Shown: positions 50,127 to 62,917, counted from the stretch's first letter. The stretch is 64,000 nucleotides of DNA from Panax quinquefolius (GCA_020205615.1 CM035156.1:17635128-17699127), one strand, 5' to 3'. Notes: a model not told the origin generated them from the sequence alone. Numbers and translations are program-made.

Positions 50127-50831
50127 ATAAATATAAGAATTAGTAAATAAATTTTTGGATTAGTGAACAAAATTAAATAGATCAAATATTGGATTAAATA
50201 CCCATTTCTGTATATATATAACGCTGTTTTTTGTAATAAAAAAAATGCTGTTTTTTAATTAAAAAATGCAGTTGATTTTTTTAATAAAATAATTATTAAA
50301 AATAATAAAATAATTATTAAAATAATAAAATAAAAACGCAGCTTACTTTATTTTTTTTAAAAAACGCAGTTGGTTGGTTTTTTTTAATAAAATAATAATT
50401 ATTTTTTTATTAAAAAAAACTGCACTTTTATTTTTATTTTCATTAATATTTTTATTTTTATTATCAATAATATTAAACACAATTTTTTTTAATAAAAAAT
50501 TAAAAAAACGCAGCTTTTTTTTTTAATAAAAATAATTATTATATTATTTATATAATAATTTATATAACTATAAATAAATAATTATACAACTAATTTATAT
50601 TATTTGTGTAATTTTTAGTTGTTTTATTTGTTATTTTACCTTTTTGTCCTTTGATCTCATTAATAATATATAATGTTTTTACACAACTTACTTACGCTTA
50701 TTAGGATCTTACGTCGTGATTTCGGCGTGATGCACTCCAATTAAATAAAATCAAAAAAAATTGATATATAAAATTAAATGGTAACAAGTTGAGTAGTATC
50801 TTCGTTTTGAGACATCCAATTCAAGACACAG

Positions 50832-52268
50832 GCTTGATTTTGTATTTGGTTTCACTTTATAGTACGTAGTAGTACGGTAGTAGATCCAAAGGAACTGAAA
50901 TCATAATCAAATCATCAACACGGGAACGGACCACTTGTTATATACTCCACTCCATATGGTTTGGCTTTGACAGGTACAAGTCGTTATTACACGCACCCAC
51001 CATCTATAAAATACTATTATTCTTCTATTAGACGAATCAGGCAGGCCACCATCTATAATTTCTTTATTTATATAATAAAATGGGATGGGGATACCATACC
51101 ACATGGGCGTCAACTCATTATATAAAGTCATCTGAGTAATAAATATAAAGAAAATATGACTGCGCGCTTTTAATTTATCTTAAATCTACGCAAATACTAC
51201 TTAACAGATTGATTGAGATTTTAACTTTGAGATTCCTTCAGTTATTTACAACTATTTTGGCCTTCCTAGTTATAAACTTCAGTTGCTATATGTTGGGACA
51301 TAATCCTTTTTTTTTTCGTACCAAATTATTGGCCCTCCTCGGCTGGATCAAGTATTATGTTAAGTCATTGGTTGGATCTGGTACTTGGGTCATTCTTATT
51401 ATTTGGGCTTACCATTATATTGGCATTATACAAATTATCACTTAATCCCAATTTTGACCAAGAATCATTATGCCAAATGACATTTGACAATTAATGTCTG
51501 CCACTTTCATTGCATGGCATTAATGAGAATGGAATTTCAAATACTTGGCCAGAATAAACAAAACAATGAGGGGATGAAAGTAGATCGCTTACTTTTCTAA
51601 TTTGAACCCAAGAAGTAAGGAAAAAGGTGTCGAGAAGGTGGTGGATGGCACGATGGCCTGGATAATGGAGCATCGTGCCAAGATCACATAAGAGGGTAAA
51701 TATACATACATTTTTTCATTAAATTTTATTCTATCTCTCTCGACATTAGACAATATTTTCTCTCCATTGTTGACCTTGTGATCGCTTTATCTCGACTCAC
51801 GCCGAGTTATCCCTCGACTGGTCAGGTATTTGCTTTTTGGTGTTGACTTGTTAAACTGTGCAGGATATTAGACGCGTCTTGATGATTAGGACGTGGAGAA
51901 AGATCTTGGCGTTAACACTATATATGTGAGCATGCATGGATTATTATAGTCTCTCACTTTAAACTTCTAAATTTACAATGAAAAGATATGTAATAAGTAT
52001 GATTTTTAATACCATATGTTAATAGGTTTCCAAATCATAAGTCAACACAAATTTAACTCATTTACAAAACTTTCTAAACTCATGCTCCCTCCATCCCAAA
52101 TTATATGCAATTTTTACCATTTGCACACTTAATTACTAAGAATTGCAAATATTATGTCAATTTTATAATTAAAGTAAATTAAGTACAATTACACCCATAC
52201 TTAAAATTATTCATCAAAACTTAGCACCCACATAATTGTATTTTTCAAACAAGAGCCTTTTGGAATTG

Positions 52269-52316
<48 letters not shown>

Positions 52317-52967
52317 TTTATTATTAGTATAAATAAGCTCAACATTTTCATGATGTAAAAATATTTTATCTTCTCCATATTTGAAGATTATACATTTATG
52401 AGGAAAATGAATAAATAAAAAGAATAAATTTATAATATAACCGCTTTAATAGTCTTTTTTCGCAAAATAATAATAAGAATGACTCATATTCATTCTAATT
52501 TTAATTCAAAATAATAATTATAATTAGAACAATAACAATAATAATAATAATATAATAATCTATATAATAAAACAAAACCTATTTTGAATTTAGGTGGAAA
52601 AACACAAGGATGGTTGATTCATTCTAATTTTAATTCAAAATAATTATAATAATATAATAGTAATATTATAATAGTAATAAGAATAATAATTATAATTATA
52701 ATAACAGTAATAATAATTATTGTAGTGATGTGGTGAATTATGATAATTGTTATTGATGATTGTAAGTTTTGTAGACAAGTTTAGATTTTTTTGGATATTT
52801 ATTTTTAAAGAAAAATTAATTATTGTGGTAGTGTAATAAATTATGATAATTATTATATCTAATTATAAATTATTTTAAATTGTAAAAAGTCTTTAAATAA
52901 TATTATATTTTTTAAATTTTAATTTAATTTTTTGTTACGCGGAATATTGAGGCACCGGAATTATGAA
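50832..52967. other. Intergenic region with repeats, no confident gene
   Basis: 51209-51445 has an open frame of 78 hydrophobic residues, but no family is recognised and it is probably chance. TTGGCGTTAACA near 51907-51918 resembles the end of the shell LTR. CTCCCTCCATCCC near 52084 resembles a Stowaway MITE end without a visible partner. A (TA)n tract lies at 52275-52311. ATTCATTCTAATTTTAATTC occurs twice, at about 52490 and 52619. Confidence 0.5.
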
Positions 52968-53142
52968 GGTGGTATTTGATTACATCTTAATGTATCTTAA
53001 CAGTCCATCTCTTAATGCATTTTAAGAGCTAACATTTTTTGTATTAAAAGATTTTTTGAATAATTTAGACTAATATTTATATCTTAACTATTCATTCAGA
53101 AGATCCTTAAAAGACATTAAAAGATTGACGGTTAACACCACC
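52968..53142. mobile_element. MITE-like element with GGTGGT termini
   Basis: 175 bp. The left end GGTGGTATTTGATTAC and the right end (reverse complement GGTGGTGTTAACCGTCAATC) match over about 45 bp with small gaps. No coding capacity. The flanks GAA and TAA are similar but give no clear target duplication, so the superfamily is open. Confidence 0.6.
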
Positions 53143-53240
53143 TAAGTTAATAAAATACACCTAACAATAATAGCAACAGACACTAAATTTATATTTAACG
53201 TGACAAGTTTCTAGAGCATCAATACTCAGTACTCTTCTTT

Positions 53241-53295
53241 ACGCGTGAAACCGCGTGATCGGAGTGGGAGTACTTTATTATATGTCTATATATAT
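53241..53295 (+). promoter_or_regulatory. CGCG boxes and TATA box of the calmodulin-like gene
   Basis: ACGCGT at 53241-53246 and CCGCGT at 53251-53256 fit the CGCG-box consensus bound by CAMTA calmodulin-binding transcription factors. A TATA box CTATATATATAC follows at about 53286-53297, some 60 bases before the ATG. Response to calcium or stress is inferred from the motifs only. Confidence 0.6.
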
Positions 53296-53356
53296 ACGTT
53301 CCTGGGGGAAACCTAGAGCTCAGTCTAAAAAGCTTATCCTCTGACTTTTTTTTTTA

Positions 53357-53818
53357 ATGGCAAAGAGTGTAGGCAACCGTAAGGAATCAACATTAGGCGG
53401 CATGGAAGAAGTTGAAAAGGTATTCAACAAGTTCGACGCTAACGGCGACGGGAAAATCGATTTATCGGAGCTCGGATCGATTCTACGTGCACTCGGCACC
53501 GATACGGCTCCGGACGAGCTCCAACGCATAATGTCTGAAATCGACACCGACGGAGACGGCGTAATTGATCTGAAGGAGTTCAACGACTTCCACCGCGGGG
53601 GTCCCGACAGCGACAACAAGGATCTCCGCGACGCGTTCGACTTGTACGACCGCGACAAGAACAGCCTGATCTCGGCGAGTGAGTTGCACGCGGTGTTGAG
53701 GAGCTTGGGAGAGAAGTGCTCGTTGAAGGATTGCCGGAAGATGATTAGCTCTGTTGATGTTGACGGTGACGGTAATGTTAACTCTGAAGAGTTCAAAAAG
53801 ATGACGAACAAGCCTTGA
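53357..53818 (+). CDS. Calmodulin-like protein (CML), four EF-hands
   Basis: 153 residues, single exon. EF-hand loops: [12 protein letters not shown] (27-38), [12 protein letters not shown] (63-74), [12 protein letters not shown] (98-109), [12 protein letters not shown] (134-145). Loops 1, 2 and 4 look standard. In loop 3 the usual Gly at position 6 is Ser, which may weaken binding. The Cys-containing [13 protein letters not shown] between loops 3 and 4 is typical of the plant CML23/24-like group, to which I assign it by similarity. It binds calcium and should regulate target proteins. The coding region is far richer in GC than its flanks. The start is the first ATG after the TATA box and fits family N-termini; a second in-frame ATG is at residue 16. 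Confidence 0.93.
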   Translation: MAKSVGNRKESTLGGMEEVEKVFNKFDANGDGKIDLSELGSILRALGTDTAPDELQRIMSEIDTDGDGVIDLKEFNDFHRGGPDSDNKDLRDAFDLYDRDKNSLISASELHAVLRSLGEKCSLKDCRKMISSVDVDGDGNVNSEEFKKMTNKP

Positions 53819-55420
53819 TTTTAAAATTCCTTTTAACGCTAGTAGCTAGTGGATCAGGACTCAAATTTGCTTGATAACGGTGAATTGGTATATACTTCAC
53901 CTGCTCCTAGTTCTGTCACACTTTATTTCTCATCTGACCCTGATCATTCTCTTAAGTTTTACAACTGCTTTTGCTGATTATCAGTAGTAGGTAGGAATAG
54001 GATTATTTAGAGGGGAGGGGAAGCAGCAAAAATTGTATTGGAAATAGTTGCAACCTTCTGAATAGGGGAAAATTAACGGTCAAAATGCATATTTGGCTTT
54101 CATACAGTGGAATTGTCTCCTTTCAAATTATTACTATTAAATAATGAAAATTAACAGTCCAAATGCATACTTGGCTTTGATTTATTGGAATTGTCTAATT
54201 TAAAAATAAATAATTTCTATTATTCAGTGCATTAAAGTGTATAAATTTAATGAATTTAATAGCGAGAAAATAAGTAGTTCACGCTTTGTTGGTTTCATGT
54301 TCTACACGTAGTTTGTTTTATAAAGGCAAAAGGGAGGATTCTGGAGGCCGGAGGAGTACGTTAGTTTGCTTACGGTATCATCCATCTATATAATTATGAT
54401 TATACATCATTATGCGAACTTCTCGGACTAACTTACCATCGATCAATTAGCCATACTTTTATGTTTCAAAATTCTGTGGTTCCATTTTTTAAAAATTGAC
54501 AAGCTGATTTAAGTGGCCTGGGCCATGTATGAGACAATCTTTTTACTTATTGATACTACTACTATGAAACTAGTTGATTAAATCTGTCGTTACGACTTTT
54601 ACATCATTAAATAAAAGCCCATCTCCAAATCAAAATTAGATCTTCTGCAAAAACTTTTCACTCAAATATAACCCACCCATACAACACCAAGCCAATTTTA
54701 ATTTGTTTTTTATATGCAACATTCTCCCAATGCGTGGCAAGTTATAACAAGTGATGAAACGGAGTAACACTTTAGAAAAATCTAGCATAGACAAATTCTG
54801 CCCCAACAAAGCTTCTTCTTTATTTGTCTTTACATATTACCAAGAAAATTTGTCAGAAGCAAACATAATCAAAATGACTATGAAGAGAGTGGTCAAATGT
54901 AGTAAACAGAGGAAACAATAAAGAGGACGCAAGGAAAAAAACAATTATAAACATGGATTTTGCTAATCAGTAATCAAATACAAAGGACTAAGACTTCGCC
55001 CACAAAATTATAGTGATCTAATCATTTCCACACAAACACATAGAGCCGGAAAGATAGAGATAGTAATAGTGATACAAGAATTTCAAAACACAGTACGGAA
55101 CAGAATACCACAATGTTATCCCAATCAAGAATTTATTAAACTCAAAGCCATAATGCAAAAGTTATGATCACGAATAACTAATAACTATCCTTGAATTCAA
55201 ACTATTGTCAACCAAATTTTCATGAATTGAACCGGGTCAAACACCTAAAAGCAATTATTGAAAATCAAAACACAAAATCTAAAAAATTAAGCTTAATCCA
55301 ACACTAACAGCAAGAAAATACATAAACCCATTTCAAATTTTCTTGACAGGACACAATACCCATCAAACTACAATCCATAGAAATAATCAACAATTAAACC
55401 TCAAACTCTTACGGGCACAA
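53819..55420. other. 3' region of the CML gene and spacer
   Basis: Contains the 3' UTR and AT-rich spacer. A tandem duplication with a period near 82 bp is seen: GAAAATTAACGGTCAAAATG at about 54067 and GAAAATTAACAGTCCAAATG at about 54148, extending some 65 bp. No other gene is recognised. Confidence 0.5.
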
Positions 55421-55576
55421 TCGAAGTAAGGGATTTTACTTTAGCAAATCGGTGAAACGAGAAATGGCCGGACGAATCGGATGAGGGGGGTTGTTTTGAT
55501 TCCTCTAGATTTTTTGATCTAAATTTGTTGGTTGAAGTGAATCGGATGAGGGGGGTTTCAAATTTAGGAGATCTGC

Positions 55577-58500
55577 TGTGACGCTCCCAAAATAGGTATA
55601 CATCACTCATTCTGAGTTGTCAAATACATGGTACAGAAATCAAATACAAACTTTATTTATACAATACGACAAAACGTAGCTGAGAGTTTTTACACGAATA
55701 TTGTCTTCTAGACAATATTCAAACTCAAATGGAGTCCTCGTTATATTTATTATCACGCTATTTCATATAATAATGAGGACTACTATAACCACCATCTCGG
55801 ACCATCACTTCGTTCCCCGACTAGTCCCGACTACGTTCTCATTTCCTAAAGAGAACAATGAAAGCAAAAGGATGAGCTCAACTAGTCCAGTAAGAAATAT
55901 TATGACTAACATAATGCAGAATAAATTATCGTTAGCCTTCAACAGTGTTAAACTAATAAAAAACAAGTTTAACTGCAGCGGTGAAGAAGTTCAAACTTCT
56001 TCACACGAAGAGTCAAGTAGAGCATAATATCTACTATTTTCTATGATTTAAAAAGTTTATCATCAACTTTATCGCTGAGACTCAACTCAATAAATAATCC
56101 AAATCACTGAATTATCCATGCACTACGGGCCAAGGATATTCATTAATATCACGTCCACGAATTATCCATGCACTACGGGCCAAGAATATTCATGTTATTA
56201 CCAATGGTCATAATCATGCCAACAACAGTCCATTAATACACTACGGGCTAGATAGTACTTTTACCACATCATTTGTAAAATTACATGTCATGATTATACC
56301 GAATAATCCCTGGTCATAATCATACCAATCAATAGTCCATCTATGCACTACAGACCAAAGATGATTTTCATCACAATATAAACATGAGGATGATGACAAT
56401 GATATAAGAATTCAATTAAATGAGAGCAGGGATAAATTTTTAAAGATTTATAATTTAATTTATCCAGAATTCAATAATGTCCAAATTGTCAACATAATAC
56501 TGCTTTGTGGAGTAAATTCAAGAATAATATTGTATCAAAAATGATTTGGACAGAAAAGAAATTAATTTTTGTCATGAATAGTACCCCGGGTGAATATTAC
56601 CCGAGTGAATAGTAACCCGTAAATAGTATTTCAAAAATAATTGTGACGCCCCAAAAATAGGTATACATCACCTATTCTGAGTCGCCAAATACATGGTACA
56701 GAATACAAATACAATCTTAATTATACAACAAGAGAGCATGAGTTTAAATACAAATCACCGCTTTCTGGCATATATCCACTCTCGAGAATAAGTCTTCATT
56801 ACATTTATTGTCACACTATTTAACGTAATAGTGAGAACTACTAGCTAATACTATCATTCTGGACCATCACTCTCGCTCCCCGACTCGTCCCCACCACGTT
56901 CTCATTTCACGAAGAAACGAAGAAAGAAAGGGTGAGCTCAACTAGCCCAAGAAGAAATATTATGACTAAGATAATGCGTAATAAATTATCATTAGTCTCC
57001 AACAATGTTAAACCGATAAAATACAATAGACATCAAGTTTAATCACAGTGAGACATCTGAATCCATTAAAAGAGTCAAGTAGATAATAAAATCTACTATC
57101 TTTTATGATTTAAAAGGTTTTCATCACTTTTATCACCGAGACTCGACAATAAATAATCCACATCATCGAATCACCCCGCACTACTACTTACGGCCAATGA
57201 TGACATTCTTTAAGATTACGACCACAAATTATCCATGCGACCACGGGCCAATGATATTCGTATTCATCAATGATCACGATCACGCCAACAACTCATTCAT
57301 CAATGCACTACGGGCCACCGAGGACTTTTACCACATCATTTATAATATTACGGTCATAATTACACCGAATAATCCCTGATCGTAATCATACCAAGTCCAT
57401 CTATGCACTACAGGCCACAGACGACTTTCAACATAATATAAATATTAGAATGATGACAATGATATAAGAATTCAATAAAACAAGTTCACGAATTAATTTT
57501 TTCAGGAACCAATAACGTCCAAATTGTCAACATGATACTGCTTTGTAGAGTAAAATTCAAGAATGCTCAGAAGAATATTTCCATAAAAAAAATACTGGAT
57601 GAAGCGCAAATATTAAGGATATTCCACTAATTTCATGGAGTATAAAAGTCAAAACTTTAACCAACTGAGTATATTAAAGAATGGAATGACAAAAGAAATC
57701 ACCATGCATGCGATACTTCGCATAGACATGTTATTCCAACAGAATAATAAGTAATCTAAACCAGGTCAAAGAAAAATTTGCACCGGCGGGATGTTCTAAT
57801 GAAATAATAAAGAATAGAATAACAACAGAAATCACCATATATGCGGTATTGCATATGCATGTGTTATTCCAATGTATAATAAATAACGGAATCATGTCCC
57901 ACAGAAATGCATGTATACGAGATATTTCAATGTAATAATAAAGATTTTAACCAGTCCCACAAAACGCATGCATGAGCGAGGATATTCCAATGAATAATAA
58001 AGATTTTAACCGAATTAAACTTAAAAACGCATGCATAAGATGTTCTAACGTAATAATAAAGACATAATAATAGAAGAATGTCACCAAGTATAGGGTAGCA
58101 GCATGATACTGAGTTATTCCAACAGAATAATAAGGAATGGAATAACAGAAGTTCTCTTCATGAATACAAAAGAATAATATCCCTTACCGTAAAAGAAACT
58201 GGATATAAGAGTAGTTAAGTAGCAGAATGCTTTTCTTCTTTCTCTCTACAGTTTATCTCTCTAGAGTTTCAGTGAATTCGTAAGAAATTCTTTAATCTGA
58301 CGGTCCATAATTAAAGCAAAATCTTTTAAATAAAATATAATATATTCTATTTATAATTATATAATAAAACAAAATTTATATATATAATATATATATATAT
58401 ATAAATCATAATACTCCTCCCAAGACTTTGTAACACACATGGGCCCCACTCGTGGGCCCCCACCTTTATTATATTAAAAATTTTCTACCGACTATTTTGA

Positions 58501-60706
58501 AAAATGGGTAAATGAGAATCCAAATAATAAGCAAAATTTGCATCAAAAACTTTAAAAAAAATCCCTTCAATATTTTTAACATTTATCATTATTATAATTC
58601 ACAATATTAATTGACCAGGTCGTTCCCAGAAAAGAGGGGGCTTTCCAATAAGGATTTCTCCTATTAGGCGCAATTGATTAGGTGACCAAACCTCTCCTCG
58701 ATGAACTTCTAGACATCGTTAATATTGCAAATAATAATATTAATAACTCTGTCATCTCAATTATTGATTTAATAATATATAAAATATCGACCATAATTGA
58801 ATAAAAGCGAATAACTTCTCATGTAAGCGTCAATAATCAATACCGCGCAAAGCTACTTATCAACCACGCCAGACATCGCATTACTTTTACTACTAGAGTA
58901 GTTCAACAAGATTAATTAAAAAACTTCCGCCGTTATTTTCATAAAATATTTTTGTCGTTTTCTCAATCCGAAAATAATTACATTAATAGGGTCCACTAAT
59001 GATTGTCTTCGTCGCATCGGATATTCCCCGACAAAAGAATATTTTTTCGACCAATCGAATATAATATGACAACTTGCATACTTTGCAAAATTTATAAATA
59101 TTACCCACAACTATAACATTATATTAAATTCATTCCATAATATTCAAAAATGATAATTATAGAAAATTCATCTTTATTCAAAAAGTTGGGGTCTTACAAC
59201 AATACTTTGTGAATAGTATCCTATGAATAGTACTTTGTGAATAGTATCCCGTGAATAGTATTTTGTGAATAGTAACCCGTGAACAGTACTTCGGCATGAA
59301 AAGCTTAAAATTTAACAAGAATGTTCAAAAAAATATCCTTGTGAAACGATACTAGATGAAGCGCAAATTTTAAGGATATTCTACTAATTTCACGGAGTAT
59401 AGAAGCAATACTTTAACAAAATGTGTGTAGAATTAGGAATACGAAACGAAATAATATTACTTACATACTATAGAGTATGGAAGAAAATATTATTTCATAC
59501 GAGTATTGAACAAAATAATATCTCTTACCTTATAAGAAAACTGGATACTGGAATAGTGAAGTAACAGAATACTCTTCTTTTCTTCTTTATAGCTTCTCTC
59601 TCAATAGATGCTCTTTTGAGTCTTAGTGAATTGGTGAGAATGAAAGAAGAATGAGTTTCTATTTATAGGAAAATATAGTTTCGATAATTGCATGATTAGA
59701 GACTCAAATTATTACAGTATAGTACATTCATCTATACCTCTATTTTTAATTTAGTCCTTCAACTATTATCAATCTTGTACCACCTCCCCTAATAGTACAT
59801 GCATGTGAATCAATAGTTTCATACATGTGAACCAACAGTAATTTGCATGTGAACCAATAATAATTAATTGCTCATTTATCCGATTAATTGCCCGTTTATT
59901 GAATTTAACATCCAAAAATTAATTATTATCGAAATAAATGTCAATTTTCACTAACACAAATAATCCCAACACAATGGAAATATTTTTATCAATAATTTTA
60001 TCTTTAATCAACACGAACTTATTCATCATTAATATTATAACTCACAATATTTAACAACCAAATCATTCCCTGAAAAGAGGGGGCTTTCCGATAAGGATTT
60101 TTTCATATTTGACGCGCAATTAGGTGACCAAACCCCTTTCCTCAACAAAACTTTATAGACATCGTCAATAATACAAATAATAATATGAACAACTTTGTCA
60201 TCTTAATTATTGATTTAATAATATAAAATATTATACAGATGATACTATGACAATAATTGAATCAATAATATGAGAGATATTATGCAACAATTACTGTAGC
60301 AATAATTGAGTATAACTGAGTGACTTCTCACGTAAGCATCAATAATCAATACTGGTGTCTACTTATGCAACCATGCAGACATCGTTCTTGTCTTTTTACC
60401 AAGGGTATTTCAACAGTTTAACGGTAAACTTTCGTCGTTATTTTATAAAAATATATTTCTGTCGTTTTCTAACTACGAAAGTACTTCCGTTATTGTGGGG
60501 TCCACTAATGATTGTCTTCGTCATTTAATATTCCCCTGTAAAACGAATATTACTCGACCAATCGAATATTTTATAACAACTTGCTTACTTTGTTAAATTT
60601 GTGAATATTACCCATAATTATAATGTTATATCAAATCCACACCATAATATTCAAAAATATATTTCGAGAAAAATTAATCTTTATTTATAAAGGTTAGGGT
60701 CTTACA
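55577..60706 (-). mobile_element. Solo LTR of the gypsy group, host of a second solo LTR
   Basis: Pieces 55577-56641 and 59204-60706 make a 2.6 kb LTR, TGTGACGCTCCC to GGGTCTTACA. GATCTGC lies on both sides (55570-55576, 60708-60714), with one extra T on the right. TATA box at 59660-59667 (minus strand). A repeat GTGAATAGTATCC lies near 56570-56640 and 59205-59290. The conserved block is at 60120-60138, slightly changed. Confidence 0.8.
56642..59198 (-). mobile_element. Solo LTR nested in the previous solo LTR
   Basis: 2557 bp, TGTGACGCCCC to GGTCTTACA, with flanks ATAAT and ACAAT (one mismatch). It is of the type with AATAATAAAGA...AACCAG...CGCATGCAT units (57700-58110), like the LTRs at 15024 and 47519. 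Conserved block at 58678-58696. Confidence 0.8.
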
Positions 60707-60893
60707 TGATCTGCTCTGATCGAATTTGTGAAACAAGAGAGTAAACGAGAGGGTTTTTTCGAGCTAAGTTTGTTGCTTGCAGTGAATCGACGAGAGGCTT
60801 TTTCGTGATGCTTACAGTGAATCAAGCGAACAATTCGTTTTGATTTGGTTGATAACATTTTGAGAAGAGAGAAGAAAAAAGAGGGCCTTAAAT

Positions 60894-62874
60894 AAGTATG
60901 CTAGATAAGGAGGTATGTTAAATAAGGGAATATGTCCCTAATCTGTTTCGAATATCAATATTGTTACATAAATAACTTGAACAACTAACTAACCTTTACA
61001 GTAATATATTTCAATTAACGACGAAAAATTCTAGGTCAATATTTATTTGTAAAAATTATATTTGGGATATGACTATTAATCTTAAATGTCTTGTTTGATT
61101 TTAAATTTGAACTTTGAACTTTGAACTATTAGTTCTGCGATTATAAAATAGCTTAAGATGAAGAATTATTTAATACTATGTTTAATCTTGTATTATAATC
61201 CTTACATTTGAGACTAATTTTTTTAGATAAAATTAACTTTTCTCTTTTTTAAAATGACTTTAATATATTATAAAACTAAAAAGGATATGTTTTTACAGCA
61301 AATATAACAGGCTGAAAAGAAAAAAGAAAAACAAGAAATGAATAGTATACCACTAAGAAGTGGCGAAGACATGACCTTTCGTCAAAGGATATGTTTTTAC
61401 AGCAAATGTAATAATTTTATATATACATTAGTTTTATATTTTTTTACATTTGCTGTATAATTATTTGATGTCTTTATACTGTTAATTTATGATAATTTTA
61501 TTCTCAAACATTTATATCATGTATACGCATAATTAGATAACTATTATTACGTGTGTATTACATAAATTATTTTGACAAAATTATAATTTTATTTAAAGTT
61601 AAATTATATAATTAGTACCATTGAGCATTTGATTAAATAATATAACCACTTATTTAAAAGTTTTTAATTAATTTTTATTTTTAATGTATAAATAAGTTTA
61701 AATTATAACTTAAAATATGTTATTATTGGTAAGGGTATAATAGTCCAAATGATAATTTTTAATCCAATCCTTTAATTAATTCTAAAAAAATAAACATAAC
61801 ATGAGATTATTTTAAATTATCCCGTGAATAATTCCATAAAAAATAAATATATTATTAAATTATTTAATTTTAAAATTAATAATCTTAAAATTATAACTCA
61901 TAAAATTATAATTTCAAAATTATAATCCTTACAAATAATAACTTATGTTAACGTCTCCCTCTTTTTTATTCATGGTGTTAAAAAGAAACACTCCTTTAAA
62001 AAGAAACACTTGATACTTGTGACTCTAGAACTCGTGTCGTGGCATATTGTGCATATAATTCTATTTTTAATTTATTTTATTATACAACAATACTATTTAT
62101 AAAAAGATTCCAACAAATCAAACTTAATTATTAGTAAAGTTAGATTAATAAGGGTAGGTTCTCTGGTATAATTTCCACCGGTTCTCTCCCCTTGTTTCAT
62201 AAGATCACAATATATTATTCTCTAGCCTTAAAAAATGAGTAAAATATAATTTATATATATATTAAAAAATAAAAATAAATAAAAGTGTATAAAAAATTTA
62301 AATTTATTCTTAGTAGTCTCACAAGAGTATATAAAGTGATGAGTATTTTTTTAATACTAATGGACCATACTAAATGGCTAAGTTACGCTCTACTTTATGT
62401 ACTTTATTTATCTTTTTAAGAATAAAAGAATTTGTATATTTAGTCATTCTTTTAAGGACGAAGGAAGTATATGTTATCAAAAATAAGAAAGATTTCTTTT
62501 TCTTTCTTAGTTGTCAAAGATGTGATTGTGCTTCTCTAAAATTATCAAGGAAACTGATAAATTCACAACAAAAAATAATATTTTTATATAAAAATTGTCG
62601 CTATAGATTTTATAGCGATGATTTTTACCATTATTATACATTTATAATAATACTTTTCATATACACTTTTTATATAAAATATTAAAAAATATTGTAAAAT
62701 ATCAATTTCCTATTATCAATAGATAATGGATAAATGATTGAGTAGTTTGAGTTGTGAAATTTTTAGTTTTTTTTTTTAATTTATTAATGTGCTGGCTCAA
62801 CATGGGCAGTGACAAGTTGGTCTGTATGCAAGACGGAGTTATTATTTCCATATATAGTACTTCTATGAATGTTC

Positions 62875-62911
<37 letters not shown>
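60894..62911. other. AT-rich intergenic region
   Basis: No confident gene. A 13-bp inverted repeat TACAGCAAATGTA lies at 61398-61410 and 61445-61457, and the left arm repeats a stretch at about 61287 (GGATATGTTTTTACAGCAAA). A (TA)n tract fills 62879-62911. The 103-residue frame at 62374-62685 is AT-rich and matches nothing I know. Confidence 0.5.

Positions 62912-62917
<6 letters not shown>

Larger units (their letters stand above)
46905..50830. mobile_element. Large AT-rich inverted-repeat (foldback/MULE-like) element holding a solo LTR
   Basis: Left arm about 46905-47385, right arm about 50350-50830. On one strand they share ATCAATTTTTTT, AAAAACATTATATAT, GAGATCAAAGGACAAAAAGG and TTACACAAATAATATAAAT in the same order, and ACCAACCAACT faces AGTTGGTTGGT. 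Between them lie more ACGCAG/AATAATTATT repeats and the gypsy solo LTR. No transposase is visible. Long arms without a gene fit a foldback or Mutator-like non-autonomous element. Exact ends and target duplication are not clear. Confidence 0.6.
55421..60893 (-). other. Possible minus-strand transcribed exon split by nested solo LTRs
   Basis: The unique pieces at 60707-60893 and 55421-55576, read on the minus strand, join into a leader-like sequence: a TATTTAAGG start, TCTTCTCTCTTCTC, then a GTAAGAG donor-like site at about 55415-55421. No protein is evident; the frame at 55401-55610 starts inside the LTR. The joined piece contains repeated units with AGTGAATCG and GAGGGGGG. It could be a non-coding exon, a 5' UTR or chance. 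Confidence 0.25.

Noticed and set aside
51209..51445. 78-residue hydrophobic frame
   Set aside because: No family resemblance, no clear promoter, and AT-rich codons typical of chance frames here.
52083..52103. CTCCCTCCATCCC, a Stowaway-like MITE end
   Set aside because: No matching inverted end found within a few hundred bases, so not called as an element.
53320..53811. 163-residue minus-strand frame opposite the CML gene
   Set aside because: It is the complement of a GC-rich EF-hand gene, a common shadow effect.
62374..62685. 103-residue frame rich in Phe, Ile and Tyr
   Set aside because: Composition follows AT content; no motif seen.
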